This document shows positions 7,945-15,640 of a DNA stretch of 55,718 nucleotides, in pieces (the stretch's first letter is position 1; each line of letters begins with the position of its first letter). A program made the translations under genes and the position numbers. The DNA is from a virus: positions 1 through 55,718 of the IMG/VR virus record IMGVR_UViG_3300009495_000018. One strand, given 5' to 3'. The notes below the pieces were generated by a model, which had not been told where the DNA came from, did no database searches, and saw nothing but the letters and a program-made list of their open reading frames with translations.

Positions 7945-9125
7945 TTAGTAATAGTGTCCATATTTCTCATAGCCAAAGGCTTGGTTGCATAAAATATTCT
8001 TAAATCGCTAATGTGTTCTAACCATAATTGTTTAATTCCATATGTCCTAATACTAGTAGACAAATTAAGTAAACACTGAGGGTCATAATTCTTTAGTACC
8101 GGTTTAGGAACTTTACTAGCATTAATATACACTATTTTAGTAGTGTTGTCAACCCAATTGTTTAATTTGTTATCTTTAACCCACTGGTTAAAGTTTCGTT
8201 CTGTTTGCGTTTCGTTAGAAAGACGAAACATCACCGACTGTTTATTGTTAGGTACATATCTTGAAAAGCTATTGTAATATTCATACAAGTGAATTAAATT
8301 AGTCTCGTCTGCTACAACTAATACAGGATATCTGCCTAGCGTTTCGATAGAGTCAACAAGTTCGTCTATACTATAGTCATCTGGAATATAAACTGATGAC
8401 GTCTTTCTATATGCTATTTTTTCTTCTAAAGTGTCAAGAGTAGATTCTACATCACAGTGTACAATGCCATATTGATTTCTGCGATCAACATACTTTAAAA
8501 CATTTGAATCAATAGGACCGCAATCAGTTGTAACATTTTTTATTGCGTCTGGATGCACATTCTTTAATACATACTGATTGTCTTCTTTGTATATTCCAGG
8601 AACGTGTTCTTCGTATACAAAACTACTAACTTGGTCAAATAACTCTTGAAACTCATTTGAAAATTCAAACTTGTCTAAAGTTTTTCCTATAAGCAACACG
8701 TTTCCTTCTGATAGTTCAAACTTCCATTTATTTTCATTATTGGTAATTTGGCCGTCAGCATCGTCACGAAGTTTTTGTATTTTAGAAATAAGTTTCTTGT
8801 TAAAGGGAAATTGTGCAACAATAAGTTTGTTATCTATATAAATGCGCTGTGTTCGGTCAACTTCTCTAAAAGGATTTCTTAAAATTTTACGTTCTAATAC
8901 GTTTGTCAAATCAATACCTTGAGCTTCGAACTGTGTAGTATATTTCTCTAACTTTTGTGCTAACATGTCATACTGTCTATCAGTCAGCGCAACACCTTTG
9001 AATACTTGCCTAGCAACACTGGTTAGAATATTGTAGTCAGAGCTTTCTAGTTCAAATTTATAGTTTTCTATTTTATTTAAACCAGTTAGAAGTTCTAAAC
9101 AATCTTCTACAGTAACGTTTAACAT
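7941..9125 (-). CDS. Conserved phage protein of unknown function, first gene of the uvsW operon
   Basis: A 394-residue protein with an N-terminal helical block (NILTSVARQVFKGVALTDRQ), a middle section RIYIDNKLIVAQFPFNKKL...KWKFELSEGNVLLI, and a Rossmann-like C-terminal half (RYPVLVVADETNLIHLYEYY, TKIVYINASKVPKP). The middle part faintly resembles the HARP-type N-terminal domains of annealing helicases, which would suit a partner of UvsW; this is only an impression. The start is fixed by AAAGGAG eight bases before the ATG, and the gene directly follows a consensus sigma70 promoter. It shares a four-base overlap with uvsW. Confidence 0.65.
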   Translation of the reverse strand: MLNVTVEDCLELLTGLNKIENYKFELESSDYNILTSVARQVFKGVALTDRQYDMLAQKLEKYTTQFEAQGIDLTNVLERKILRNPFREVDRTQRIYIDNKLIVAQFPFNKKLISKIQKLRDDADGQITNNENKWKFELSEGNVLLIGKTLDKFEFSNEFQELFDQVSSFVYEEHVPGIYKEDNQYVLKNVHPDAIKNVTTDCGPIDSNVLKYVDRRNQYGIVHCDVESTLDTLEEKIAYRKTSSVYIPDDYSIDELVDSIETLGRYPVLVVADETNLIHLYEYYNSFSRYVPNNKQSVMFRLSNETQTERNFNQWVKDNKLNNWVDNTTKIVYINASKVPKPVLKNYDPQCLLNLSTSIRTYGIKQLWLEHISDLRIFYATKPLAMRNMDTITK

Positions 9126-9152
9126 CCATAATGCTCCTTTAGTAATATTACT

Positions 9153-9181
9153 ATTATATACTAAAACAGTTTAGATGTCAA
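9153..9181 (-). promoter_or_regulatory. Consensus sigma70 promoter for the uvsW-kdsAB operon
   Basis: Read on the minus strand, TTGACA (9176-9181) is followed after exactly 17 bases by TATAAT (9153-9158), a perfect match to both boxes and spacing. The ATG at 9125 follows, with AAAGGAG between. It overlaps the 3' end of the downstream-located glycosyltransferase gene (stop at 9161). It indicates early transcription by host RNA polymerase. Confidence 0.85.
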
Positions 9182-10000
9182 GCGTTTTAAAGGTATTCCT
9201 TGAGAAATTTCTTCAACAGTCCATTCAGTGTGTGCGTAGTCATTAAGCCATTGCTGTCTGTCTACTACTGGAGGATTGTCTATGTTGGCAAGTGTCTTTA
9301 TAGATACGTCATACGCCAACGAGCTGGGCCCTACAAACGCTGGAACGCCGTTGAGTACACTGTGTATACCTGGATTGCTACTCCAGCTTACAGTAGCGTG
9401 TACACGGTCAAACTGCATGTCAAAGTCATCGTACGAGCCGTCTATCTTTATAGGATTTTGTCTGTAAACATTTTTTAGTCCTAGTTCTATAATATGTGGT
9501 AGCTGACATCGCGGATGCGGTCTAAATATTATCGGACGATCAGTATGCTTGCGGATTTCTCTGTAAGTTTGCATAAACCAATCGCTCATACTTGGCATGC
9601 CTTGCCACTGTAAACTCTTATCGTGTTGTCCACATATAAGAATATATTCACTGTCTGTTTGCCAAGGTTTTAAAACAAGTCCAAGAAGATTAGCACGGTT
9701 ACTGCTATTCCCCACGGGACCAAAATAAGCATCTCTATTAATTCCATTGAGTCCTACCTTCCAAGTTGTGCCACGTTGTATGCCGCCTACTTCGAGAACT
9801 ATAGTAGGCTTTTTGTTGCACCAGATAGTTTTGTTTCTAGCCATGCGGCCGTGGAAAAGCACACTCCAAATAACATCAATGTCGGCAGTGTTATCATTGT
9901 AACTAACAGTATGCCCAGCATCCATAATACTATTTGCAAAAGCATCAAACACCGGTCTGCTATTAAGTGCGCCATAATTTGTCCATAAACTAAATTTCAT
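9161..10000 (-). CDS. GT-B-type glycosyltransferase, capsule (KpsC/KpsS-like) family
   Basis: A 279-residue protein, first of three related ones in this island. The C-terminal half carries the pattern of capsule polysaccharide synthesis proteins: DRPIIFRPHPR (154-164), then VSWSSNPGIHSVLNGVPAFVG (the SSNPG loop at about 207-211 and the GVPAFV strand), followed by an aromatic residue where the nucleotide-sugar site lies. Known members are beta-Kdo transferases, so CMP-Kdo made by the kdsAB products encoded here is an attractive donor; this is inference. The N-terminal half is more divergent. It is read from a late-type promoter shared with the divergent gene at 10040. Confidence 0.65.
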   Translation of the reverse strand: MKFSLWTNYGALNSRPVFDAFANSIMDAGHTVSYNDNTADIDVIWSVLFHGRMARNKTIWCNKKPTIVLEVGGIQRGTTWKVGLNGINRDAYFGPVGNSSNRANLLGLVLKPWQTDSEYILICGQHDKSLQWQGMPSMSDWFMQTYREIRKHTDRPIIFRPHPRCQLPHIIELGLKNVYRQNPIKIDGSYDDFDMQFDRVHATVSWSSNPGIHSVLNGVPAFVGPSSLAYDVSIKTLANIDNPPVVDRQQWLNDYAHTEWTVEEISQGIPLKRLTSKLF

Positions 10001-10029
10001 TTGTTAAATACCTATACTATATTTAACAA
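10001..10029. promoter_or_regulatory. Divergent late promoter pair in a perfect inverted repeat
   Basis: TTGTTAAATA (10001-10010) and TATTTAACAA (10020-10029) are exact inverted copies around a nine-base centre. TAAATA on the plus strand (10005-10010) serves the gene at 10040. Its mirror on the minus strand (10020-10025) serves the gene starting at 10000. The 39-base intergenic region therefore drives both genes with T4-late-type boxes. Confidence 0.6.
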
Positions 10030-10039
10030 AGGATTTAAC

Positions 10040-10876
10040 ATGCCAGCAATAACTGTGGTTACAACTTTTCACCCAGCAGGATTAACAAAATACGGACAAA
10101 GATTTTTAGACAGTTTTGCAGCAAGGGTAGACAAGCGTATTAAGTTGTTGGTATATGCAGAAGATTGTAAACCTAATAACCCTGATCCAGATCGCATTGA
10201 AATCATTGACGCAAAACAAGCGTTACCTAAACTAAATGCATTTAAAGAAAAGTGGGGCAATGTTCCTAAAGCTAATGGCGATGTTAGTAATGAACCACAG
10301 CGTCACACACGTCGCGATTGGATGAAAGAATTCAAGTGGGATGCTGTTAGATTTGCTAATAAAACATACGCAGTATATGACGCTTGTACACGCTCTAAGG
10401 GTTGGTGTGTATGGATGGATGCAGATACGTTTGTACACAGTGATTGGAGTTACGAACAGTTTAGTGAGCTGTTACCTGACAATGCTTACATTACATATGT
10501 AGGCAGAGGCAAAGGATCACAGACTTGGCCTGAGTGCGGCTTCTATGGTATGAACTTAAATCATCCTGTGTGCCACAGCTTCTTAGAAGACTTTGAACGT
10601 ATGTACGAAGATGCAGAGAACGGTATCTTTACACTCGACGAATGGCACGACAGTTATGTGTTTGGCGAGCTACTAAAGAAGTATAAAGAATTTCCATCAC
10701 ATGACTATAGTGCAGACATGTATCTTAGAGAAGCAAAGTCGGGCGGTGGCGGACATCCTTTGATTAACGGACCGTTAGGAAAATGGATTGACCATATGAA
10801 AGGCGGACGTAAAGACAAAGGCAAGTCTGATAAGAAAGATATTATGGTTACTAGAACAGAGGATTACTGGAAATGA
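10040..10876 (+). CDS. GT-A-fold glycosyltransferase
   Basis: A 278-residue protein with a GT-A-like N-terminus (MPAITVVTTFHPAGL) and the metal-binding DxD in WCVWMDADTFVHSD (Asp127 and Asp129), followed by WPECGFYGMNLNH and LDEWHDSYVFG, typical of acceptor-side loops. The ATG at 10040 is preferred because AAAGGA lies seven bases upstream and the late promoter box ends at 10010. The in-frame TTG at 10001 falls on the promoter. The Lys/Gly-rich segment near the C-terminus (about 255-267) is disordered-looking. It overlaps the FkbM methyltransferase gene by four bases, suggesting that the two modify the same glycan. Confidence 0.75.
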   Translation: MPAITVVTTFHPAGLTKYGQRFLDSFAARVDKRIKLLVYAEDCKPNNPDPDRIEIIDAKQALPKLNAFKEKWGNVPKANGDVSNEPQRHTRRDWMKEFKWDAVRFANKTYAVYDACTRSKGWCVWMDADTFVHSDWSYEQFSELLPDNAYITYVGRGKGSQTWPECGFYGMNLNHPVCHSFLEDFERMYEDAENGIFTLDEWHDSYVFGELLKKYKEFPSHDYSADMYLREAKSGGGGHPLINGPLGKWIDHMKGGRKDKGKSDKKDIMVTRTEDYWK

Positions 10877-11517
10877 TAGAACACTTAGGAATATTTCTCC
10901 CTGATGTAGAAACTCATTTTCAACGTATGCTAGACAAAAGTCTTAAAAAAGATAACTGTGTACGCTATCAACATCGTGTAAGAGACCACGCAATTAGCTT
11001 ATTAGAATCTAAACGACTTGCTCTAGACATAGGTGCTAATGTAGGTTTATGGACTATGGATCTTGTAAAAGATTTTGATCATGTACATTCGTTTGAACCT
11101 GTAAATGACTTTCAAGATTGCTTGTTTAAAAATACGAAGCATGACAATTATACACTACACCCTGTTGCACTAGGCGAAGTTGAAAGTGAAATTGATATGA
11201 TTATTACTCCTGATAATACTGGACATAGTCACGTTAATCCTAACAGTTTCGGTAAGGGCAAAACTCCTATGCGTACTCTTGATAGTTTTGTATTTAACGA
11301 AGTTGATTTAATTAAAGTTGATTGCGAAGGATATGAAGTTCCGATCCTTAATGGAGCAAAAGAAACTATACTACGTAATCGTCCTATGATGATTGTTGAA
11401 CAACAAAATCACGAATATCAGGAAGATAGAGAAACGCTTCCTGCTGTACAACTATTAGAAAGTTGGGGCATGAAGCGTGTCATTAACTTTAACAAAGATT
11501 GGATACTTACTTGGTAG
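10873..11517 (+). CDS. FkbM-family SAM-dependent methyltransferase
   Basis: A 214-residue FkbM-type O-methyltransferase: motif I LDIGANVGLWT (51-61), acidic loop VHSFEPVNDF (71-80), and the diagnostic LIKVDCEGYEVPILNGA (about 146-162), followed by RPMMIVEQ. Such enzymes commonly methylate sugars in surface glycans. It is coupled to the upstream glycosyltransferase and converges on the next minus-strand gene with an 11-base overlap. The substrate is unknown. Confidence 0.85.
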   Translation: MIEHLGIFLPDVETHFQRMLDKSLKKDNCVRYQHRVRDHAISLLESKRLALDIGANVGLWTMDLVKDFDHVHSFEPVNDFQDCLFKNTKHDNYTLHPVALGEVESEIDMIITPDNTGHSHVNPNSFGKGKTPMRTLDSFVFNEVDLIKVDCEGYEVPILNGAKETILRNRPMMIVEQQNHEYQEDRETLPAVQLLESWGMKRVINFNKDWILTW

Positions 11518-12436
11518 CCCAGCGCCGCATCCATTTCCAACACTCACCGTTTTTTAAGTCTTCTTGATTCCAGTGACACATTGCTAGTTTCTTAATCCAT
11601 TCTTCTCTGTCAAATTCTTCTGGATTTGTTAACCTACTTAAACTAGTATGTGCTACTGCAAATGCTTGGCTCTGTTCAGGCAACGGGTCTGTAACAAACA
11701 CAGGAATACCTTCAATAGCTGCTGCAACACCAGGGCTACTGTTATATGTGATAACTGCTGCTGCTTGTCCTAGATCGTCCATTAGTGTCTTACTTCTACT
11801 TAAAATGATGCCAGATTTAATTAATCGTTTGTAGTGCATTCTCCAATTGCCGTCGCCAGGATGAAAACGTAGCATTACAGGTCTGTCAGAATATTTTTTA
11901 ATTTCTGGCAATATTTCTAATACCCAGTCTACAACACTCTTGCCTCCCATGCTCCACCCGCCATCACGTTGCGCACATATAACTATGAACTTACCTTTGT
12001 TGCCTCGATAAGGCTGCAAAGAAAATCCAATATCTTTGCTGAGTTTTTCCCAGCGCATTGGATCATAACTATCATTGCAGTATTCGCCAGTAGTAGGAAA
12101 AACTCCGTCATAACTATAGCGCAAGTATCGATTAGTATTGCCTGAATCTTTATATAAAAACAAATTACTATCAACTACAATCGTACGCTTGTTTCTTTTT
12201 TCTTGATGGTCTAAAACTGCTCGGCGAAGTCTTAGGTGAGGGCTACCTTCAGATCGTTCGTGTACATAGCCTTGTATAACTGCTACATCGCACTCTATTG
12301 GATTATTGTCCCAGCATACTACTCCGCGGTCTCCTTCGTGAATGTTAACGCCTTTTACAAAGTTGTTAATAATTTCGGGCTTCTCTGGATTTCTGTTGTT
12401 TGCAGGGATACCTCTCATATAACTTGCTACTAACAT
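11507..12436 (-). CDS. GT-B-type glycosyltransferase, capsule (KpsC/KpsS-like) family
   Basis: A 309-residue relative of the protein encoded at 9161-10000. It has DRPVMLRFHPG (184-194) and AAVITYNSSPGVAAAIEGIPVFVTDP (226-251), the paired motifs of the capsule-synthesis GT-B group, plus KFIVICAQRDGG in the position of the conserved strand-loop after the linker. It follows another paralogue with a seven-base overlap and is last in the 14680-11507 operon. A Kdo transferase role is plausible but unproven; donor and acceptor cannot be read from the sequence. Confidence 0.65.
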   Translation of the reverse strand: MLVASYMRGIPANNRNPEKPEIINNFVKGVNIHEGDRGVVCWDNNPIECDVAVIQGYVHERSEGSPHLRLRRAVLDHQEKRNKRTIVVDSNLFLYKDSGNTNRYLRYSYDGVFPTTGEYCNDSYDPMRWEKLSKDIGFSLQPYRGNKGKFIVICAQRDGGWSMGGKSVVDWVLEILPEIKKYSDRPVMLRFHPGDGNWRMHYKRLIKSGIILSRSKTLMDDLGQAAAVITYNSSPGVAAAIEGIPVFVTDPLPEQSQAFAVAHTSLSRLTNPEEFDREEWIKKLAMCHWNQEDLKNGECWKWMRRWATK

Positions 12437-13227
12437 AGATTATACTTCTCCTGTATCTTGTATGCACGGCCACTGTTTAATTCAGAAGTATTATACTGAC
12501 AGTAAGCTAACCAGTGTATCCATTTAGCAACCTGCTCACGTGGAGGGTAATATGGATTTTCAATTTGTGTAAAGTCGTTCGAACATACAGAATGTGCAGC
12601 GTTTGGAGCATTAGCAAATGCAGGTACGCCAAAGGAAACTGCTTCAGTTGCAGCAATACTATTGTATGTAACTACTGCAAATATCTTATCTTGTATCATT
12701 TGATTAAAGATGCTGCTATCGCCTACACGCTCTCTGCGAGGCGGCTTATCTCTAATAATAATTGGCCTATCGGAGTGCTGTTTTATTTTAACAATAGTAT
12801 CATTAAGCCATTCGTCTCTAGTAATGCCGTAATACTTGCAGGGTTTTTCACTAGGAGTAACAATTAGTATAGCATGTCCTCCTTTACGCCAACCTGGAAA
12901 ATATATCGGCCATTCGTTAGTATGCTGTACTAGTGCTTTGTATCTGTCATCAGGAACTTCTATTGGAGTTAAGTGTTGTACATTATTTTTAACAACTCTG
13001 TGAAAATCTTTACGCTTGCCTAAATTTCCTAAGTATCCAGTGTCTATATAATAATAATCACGACCTTCTTCGTTACAGCGGGCCATTATTTTTCGTTTAG
13101 TCATTCCTCGTATTGCAACGGGAATAGACTTATCAATAAGGTGTAACTGCTCTAAGTGTCCGTATGTACCGTTAGTACCGGTCCTCCACAGTTCTAGTAT
13201 AGAATCTGTATGGTCAAAGATTATCAT
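12430..13227 (-). CDS. Divergent GT-B-type glycosyltransferase, capsule-like paralogue
   Basis: The third paralogue, 265 residues. The SDRPIIIR strand is kept (152-159), but the RPHP site has changed to RDKPPRRE. The later motif is FAVVTYNSIAATEAVSFGVPAFA (about 183-205), with SIA instead of SSPG. These changes in the donor-site region suggest a different donor or reduced activity. It overlaps the genes on both sides by four to seven bases. Assigned by resemblance to its two neighbours. Confidence 0.6.
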   Translation of the reverse strand: MIIFDHTDSILELWRTGTNGTYGHLEQLHLIDKSIPVAIRGMTKRKIMARCNEEGRDYYYIDTGYLGNLGKRKDFHRVVKNNVQHLTPIEVPDDRYKALVQHTNEWPIYFPGWRKGGHAILIVTPSEKPCKYYGITRDEWLNDTIVKIKQHSDRPIIIRDKPPRRERVGDSSIFNQMIQDKIFAVVTYNSIAATEAVSFGVPAFANAPNAAHSVCSNDFTQIENPYYPPREQVAKWIHWLAYCQYNTSELNSGRAYKIQEKYNLC

Positions 13228-13904
13228 TTCATCATCTCAAAAAGTTCAGTTTTCCAATCTTGATTATATTCGCACTCGCGATAGTTTTCAAACCACGGGC
13301 CGCCTTCTGTGTAATGTAATAATTTTGGAGTGCCGTCCTCTGGCTCTTTATAGTGTCCTACTAACCAATTCCATTCGTGTGATATCTCGCCAATCAACTC
13401 GTCACTTTCTAACCAACTAAATCTATGAAAGTATGCTCCGTTAAGTTCTTTTTCATTTACTAAGTCTATGTTAAGTCTTTTGTTAGCAGGATGTCCACAG
13501 TTAATAAGCATCACACTAGACCAATTTTTACGTGGATAAACTGTTTGTTTTTGTCCATCCATCTTAATACCTTCTTTAGGTGAATAGTCATGTTGTACAC
13601 ACATTACTGCCTTTGTATCATCTGCTTGTGCAAATAACTCTGCAATGTCTGTTCTAAGCAACATATCGCAGTCCATAAACACTGCCCAACCATTAAAGTT
13701 AGCAAGTTCCGGAACTAAAAATCGAGTAAACGTAAACTCAGTGCTGGCTAGTTTATCTACAGGGCGATTATACCACCCTGCACTTCTGAGCTCTGATTGT
13801 TTAAGCGGAATGACATTTGCCAGAGGGCTGTGCCGTTCAATGCTGTGTTTGCACACTTGATATGCAATGTCTTCTCTAGGGTCGTAACCTACAAATACTT
13901 TCAT
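13224..13904 (-). CDS. GT-A glycosyltransferase (GT8-like)
   Basis: A 226-residue protein starting MKVFVGYDPREDIAYQVCKHSI, typical of GT8-like enzymes, with FTFTRFLVPELANFNGWAVFMDCDMLLRTD containing the DxD (Asp78 and Asp80). Later blocks NWSSVMLINCGHP, ESDELIGEISHEWNWLVGHY and KLLHYTEGGPWFENY match the family's acceptor and metal-binding His regions. It overlaps the neighbouring genes by four bases on each side. Sugar and acceptor are unknown. Confidence 0.82.
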   Translation of the reverse strand: MKVFVGYDPREDIAYQVCKHSIERHSPLANVIPLKQSELRSAGWYNRPVDKLASTEFTFTRFLVPELANFNGWAVFMDCDMLLRTDIAELFAQADDTKAVMCVQHDYSPKEGIKMDGQKQTVYPRKNWSSVMLINCGHPANKRLNIDLVNEKELNGAYFHRFSWLESDELIGEISHEWNWLVGHYKEPEDGTPKLLHYTEGGPWFENYRECEYNQDWKTELFEMMK

Positions 13905-14680
13905 TTATCTCTTCTTTCAATATCTTCTTCAATACATTCACTACCTCGTTGTATTTCAAGGATGTGTGCATTCTCTGTTCCTGGGTTTGATGCTTTGTGC
14001 CAAACTTTAACACCTATATCATAAGGGCGTTCGTGTGCTTGTAAATGAACAGCATTTTTTAAGTTGTTCCACTCTGTTTCCATTTTAACAGTGCCTTCTA
14101 AAACTGTCCATTGCTCCGAACGTTTAAGGTGTCGTTGGTCACTTAAACTTTTGCCAGGATATATTACAAGTTCCTTTACTTTGTAACCTTGCTCAGGCTT
14201 GTGATCTAACACACGCCAGTAACCCCAGTCACGTTCGGTCTTTTGTGTTTTCCACTCGTCTAGTATCCAACTCGAACTATTGGCCTTATTACTGCCGCCG
14301 ACCTTCCATTTAAATTCAACAGAAGGGTGTTCACCATATACTTTGTATTCAGGAGTGTTAGTGTTTATCCTGTCGCCACCATTAGCAAATACAACAGTCC
14401 AGCTACTGCCTTTTGTTTGTAGTACTTGCATAATAGCGTTACATGCACTATCATCATTGTCGTTAAAAGCTATTACTTCATCAACGCATGCAAGTTCTTT
14501 AATAATTGCTGCACGTTCTTCTAAGGGCATGAAAGGCCTACCTTTCTTACGGGTAAGCCAATCATCTGAATTTAGTCCAACAACTAAGTGATCGCCTAGT
14601 TCTTTTGCTGCTTTAAAGTAAGCAATATGCCCACTGTGTAGCGGATCAAAGCCGCCTGTTACTAATACTACTCTGCTCAT
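13901..14680 (-). CDS. Nucleotidyltransferase-cupin fusion (HldE/TagD-like plus AlgA-type cupin)
   Basis: A 259-residue two-domain protein. Residues 1-140 form a cytidylyltransferase-like domain: VVLVTGGFDPLHSGH (His15 and His18 of the HxGH motif), GLNSDDWLTRKKG, PLEERAAII and FANGGDR, as in HldE and other sugar-phosphate nucleotidyltransferases. Residues about 152-256 are a cupin resembling the C-terminal phosphomannose isomerase part of AlgA/ManC: WGYWRVLD, VKELVIYPGKSLSDQRHLKRSEQWTVLEG and KVWHKASNPG...LEIQRG. The pairing suggests synthesis of an activated sugar by one polypeptide. It heads the glycosyltransferase operon and lies behind a late-type box only five bases before its ATG. Confidence 0.8.
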   Translation of the reverse strand: MSRVVLVTGGFDPLHSGHIAYFKAAKELGDHLVVGLNSDDWLTRKKGRPFMPLEERAAIIKELACVDEVIAFNDNDDSACNAIMQVLQTKGSSWTVVFANGGDRINTNTPEYKVYGEHPSVEFKWKVGGSNKANSSSWILDEWKTQKTERDWGYWRVLDHKPEQGYKVKELVIYPGKSLSDQRHLKRSEQWTVLEGTVKMETEWNNLKNAVHLQAHERPYDIGVKVWHKASNPGTENAHILEIQRGSECIEEDIERRDK

Positions 14681-14685
14681 GTAGA

Positions 14686-14691
14686 TATTTA
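14686..14691 (-). promoter_or_regulatory. T4-type late promoter box before the glycan operon
   Basis: TAAATA on the minus strand, in the context TGTAAATATC, ends five bases before the ATG at 14680. There is no room for a separate Shine-Dalgarno sequence between them. Confidence 0.5.
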
Positions 14692-14727
14692 CACAATAAG
14701 ATTAGCCCAGTATGTTAGAACTGATAA

Positions 14728-14943
14728 TTATTTGCGAAGCATTAGATAGTATATGCCAGTTAGTCCTACCACAGTTAATACAGCACTTATGAGCGAACCA
14801 GTAAGGTACCATATAAGAGGTATAGCACCTGCTAACATATACCCAACAATGTCAAGAGGCTCTGGCGGCGGATTATCGTGTCCGCAGGCTCTGCATCTTA
14901 AATAACCTTTGTTGAGTGATGTACCACACTTTACACAATTCAT
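14728..14943 (-). CDS. Zinc-ribbon membrane protein
   Basis: A 71-residue protein with an N-terminal zinc ribbon (Cys3, Cys6, Cys17, Cys20 in MNCVKCGTSLNKGYLRCRACG), a Pro-rich linker (PPPEPL) and two hydrophobic helices (about 32-47 and 50-68). This ribbon-plus-membrane layout is common in small bacterial and phage proteins of unknown role. It overlaps uvsY by four bases at the end of the gp32-uvsX operon. Confidence 0.7.
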   Translation of the reverse strand: MNCVKCGTSLNKGYLRCRACGHDNPPPEPLDIVGYMLAGAIPLIWYLTGSLISAVLTVVGLTGIYYLMLRK

Positions 14944-15395
14944 ATCGAAGCGTCTTCCATACCTGCTACTCTTAGCTTAACAACGTTTGTAATTTGCCAT
15001 TGCTTTTGATCAAGTGCTTTAAGAACACCTAACCATTTGTTGCGCATAAGAGCAAACTCGTTGATAATCTTTTCATAGTCAACAACGTCTGCCTCACCGT
15101 CAACGTATTTTTCAACGTCACGGCTTGACAGAGCTCGTTGATAGTTTTCGAGATATTTCTTAAAGTACGAGCTACGCAACCTACGTAGCTCGATGTTCAA
15201 GTAGTTTAGGATTGCTTCAATCTCTTGAAGCTGATTGAAACGATGTTCAACAATGCCCGGCATTTCAGCAGCAGCACGTTCCACATTGCCCTTTAGCTTT
15301 ACTTCAACACGAGCACTAATTAGCTCATCTTCAAAGAACTGTACAGCCGCAGGAATCTTAGATATATCACGCGATACTTCTGAATACCAACCCAT
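14940..15395 (-). CDS. uvsY: UvsY-like recombination mediator
   Basis: A 151-residue helical protein resembling the UvsY proteins of marine T4-like phages. UvsY loads UvsX onto gp32-covered single-stranded DNA. Supporting features are the charged helical N-terminal half, the block ENYQRALSSRDVEKYVDGEADVVDYE, the motif FALMRNKWLGVLKALDQKQWQI and the C-terminal VVKLRVAGMEDASI. T4 UvsY is 137 residues. Linkage to uvsX and gp32 strengthens the call. Confidence 0.75.
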   Translation of the reverse strand: MGWYSEVSRDISKIPAAVQFFEDELISARVEVKLKGNVERAAAEMPGIVEHRFNQLQEIEAILNYLNIELRRLRSSYFKKYLENYQRALSSRDVEKYVDGEADVVDYEKIINEFALMRNKWLGVLKALDQKQWQITNVVKLRVAGMEDASI

Positions 15396-15397
15396 GT

Positions 15398-15637
15398 TTA
15401 ATCATCCCATTCGTCTATATCAGCATCATCTTTAAGTTCGTCTTCCATATCTAGATAATAATGAATTGCATTATCTAAACTCTGACTGTTACCTAAGCAT
15501 GCTGTTAATACTTCGTCATGTGTACCAGAGTCAACAAGATGATCAATAAACTTTTCTGCGATAATGTCAATCTGTTTCTTGTCAAGATATGGTTTAAACA
15601 GATTCCATATCTCTACGATCTGCTCTTCGTTGTTCAT
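15398..15637 (-). CDS. Small acidic protein next to uvsX
   Basis: A 79-residue, strongly acidic protein (ends DELKDDADIDEWDD) made mostly of helices (IVEIWNLFKPYLDKKQIDIIAEKFIDHLVD). I recall similar small acidic genes beside uvsX in cyanophages, with no function assigned. It sits between uvsX and uvsY with gaps of two to three bases, so it is probably co-translated with the recombination genes. Confidence 0.65.
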   Translation of the reverse strand: MNNEEQIVEIWNLFKPYLDKKQIDIIAEKFIDHLVDSGTHDEVLTACLGNSQSLDNAIHYYLDMEDELKDDADIDEWDD

Positions 15638-15640
15638 AGG

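Noticed and set aside
9161-14680. Glycosyltransferases for phage DNA base modification (as T4 alpha/beta-glucosyltransferase)
   Set aside because: No base-hydroxylating enzyme or modified-nucleotide synthesis gene is visible here, and the motifs fit capsule and LPS-type enzymes.
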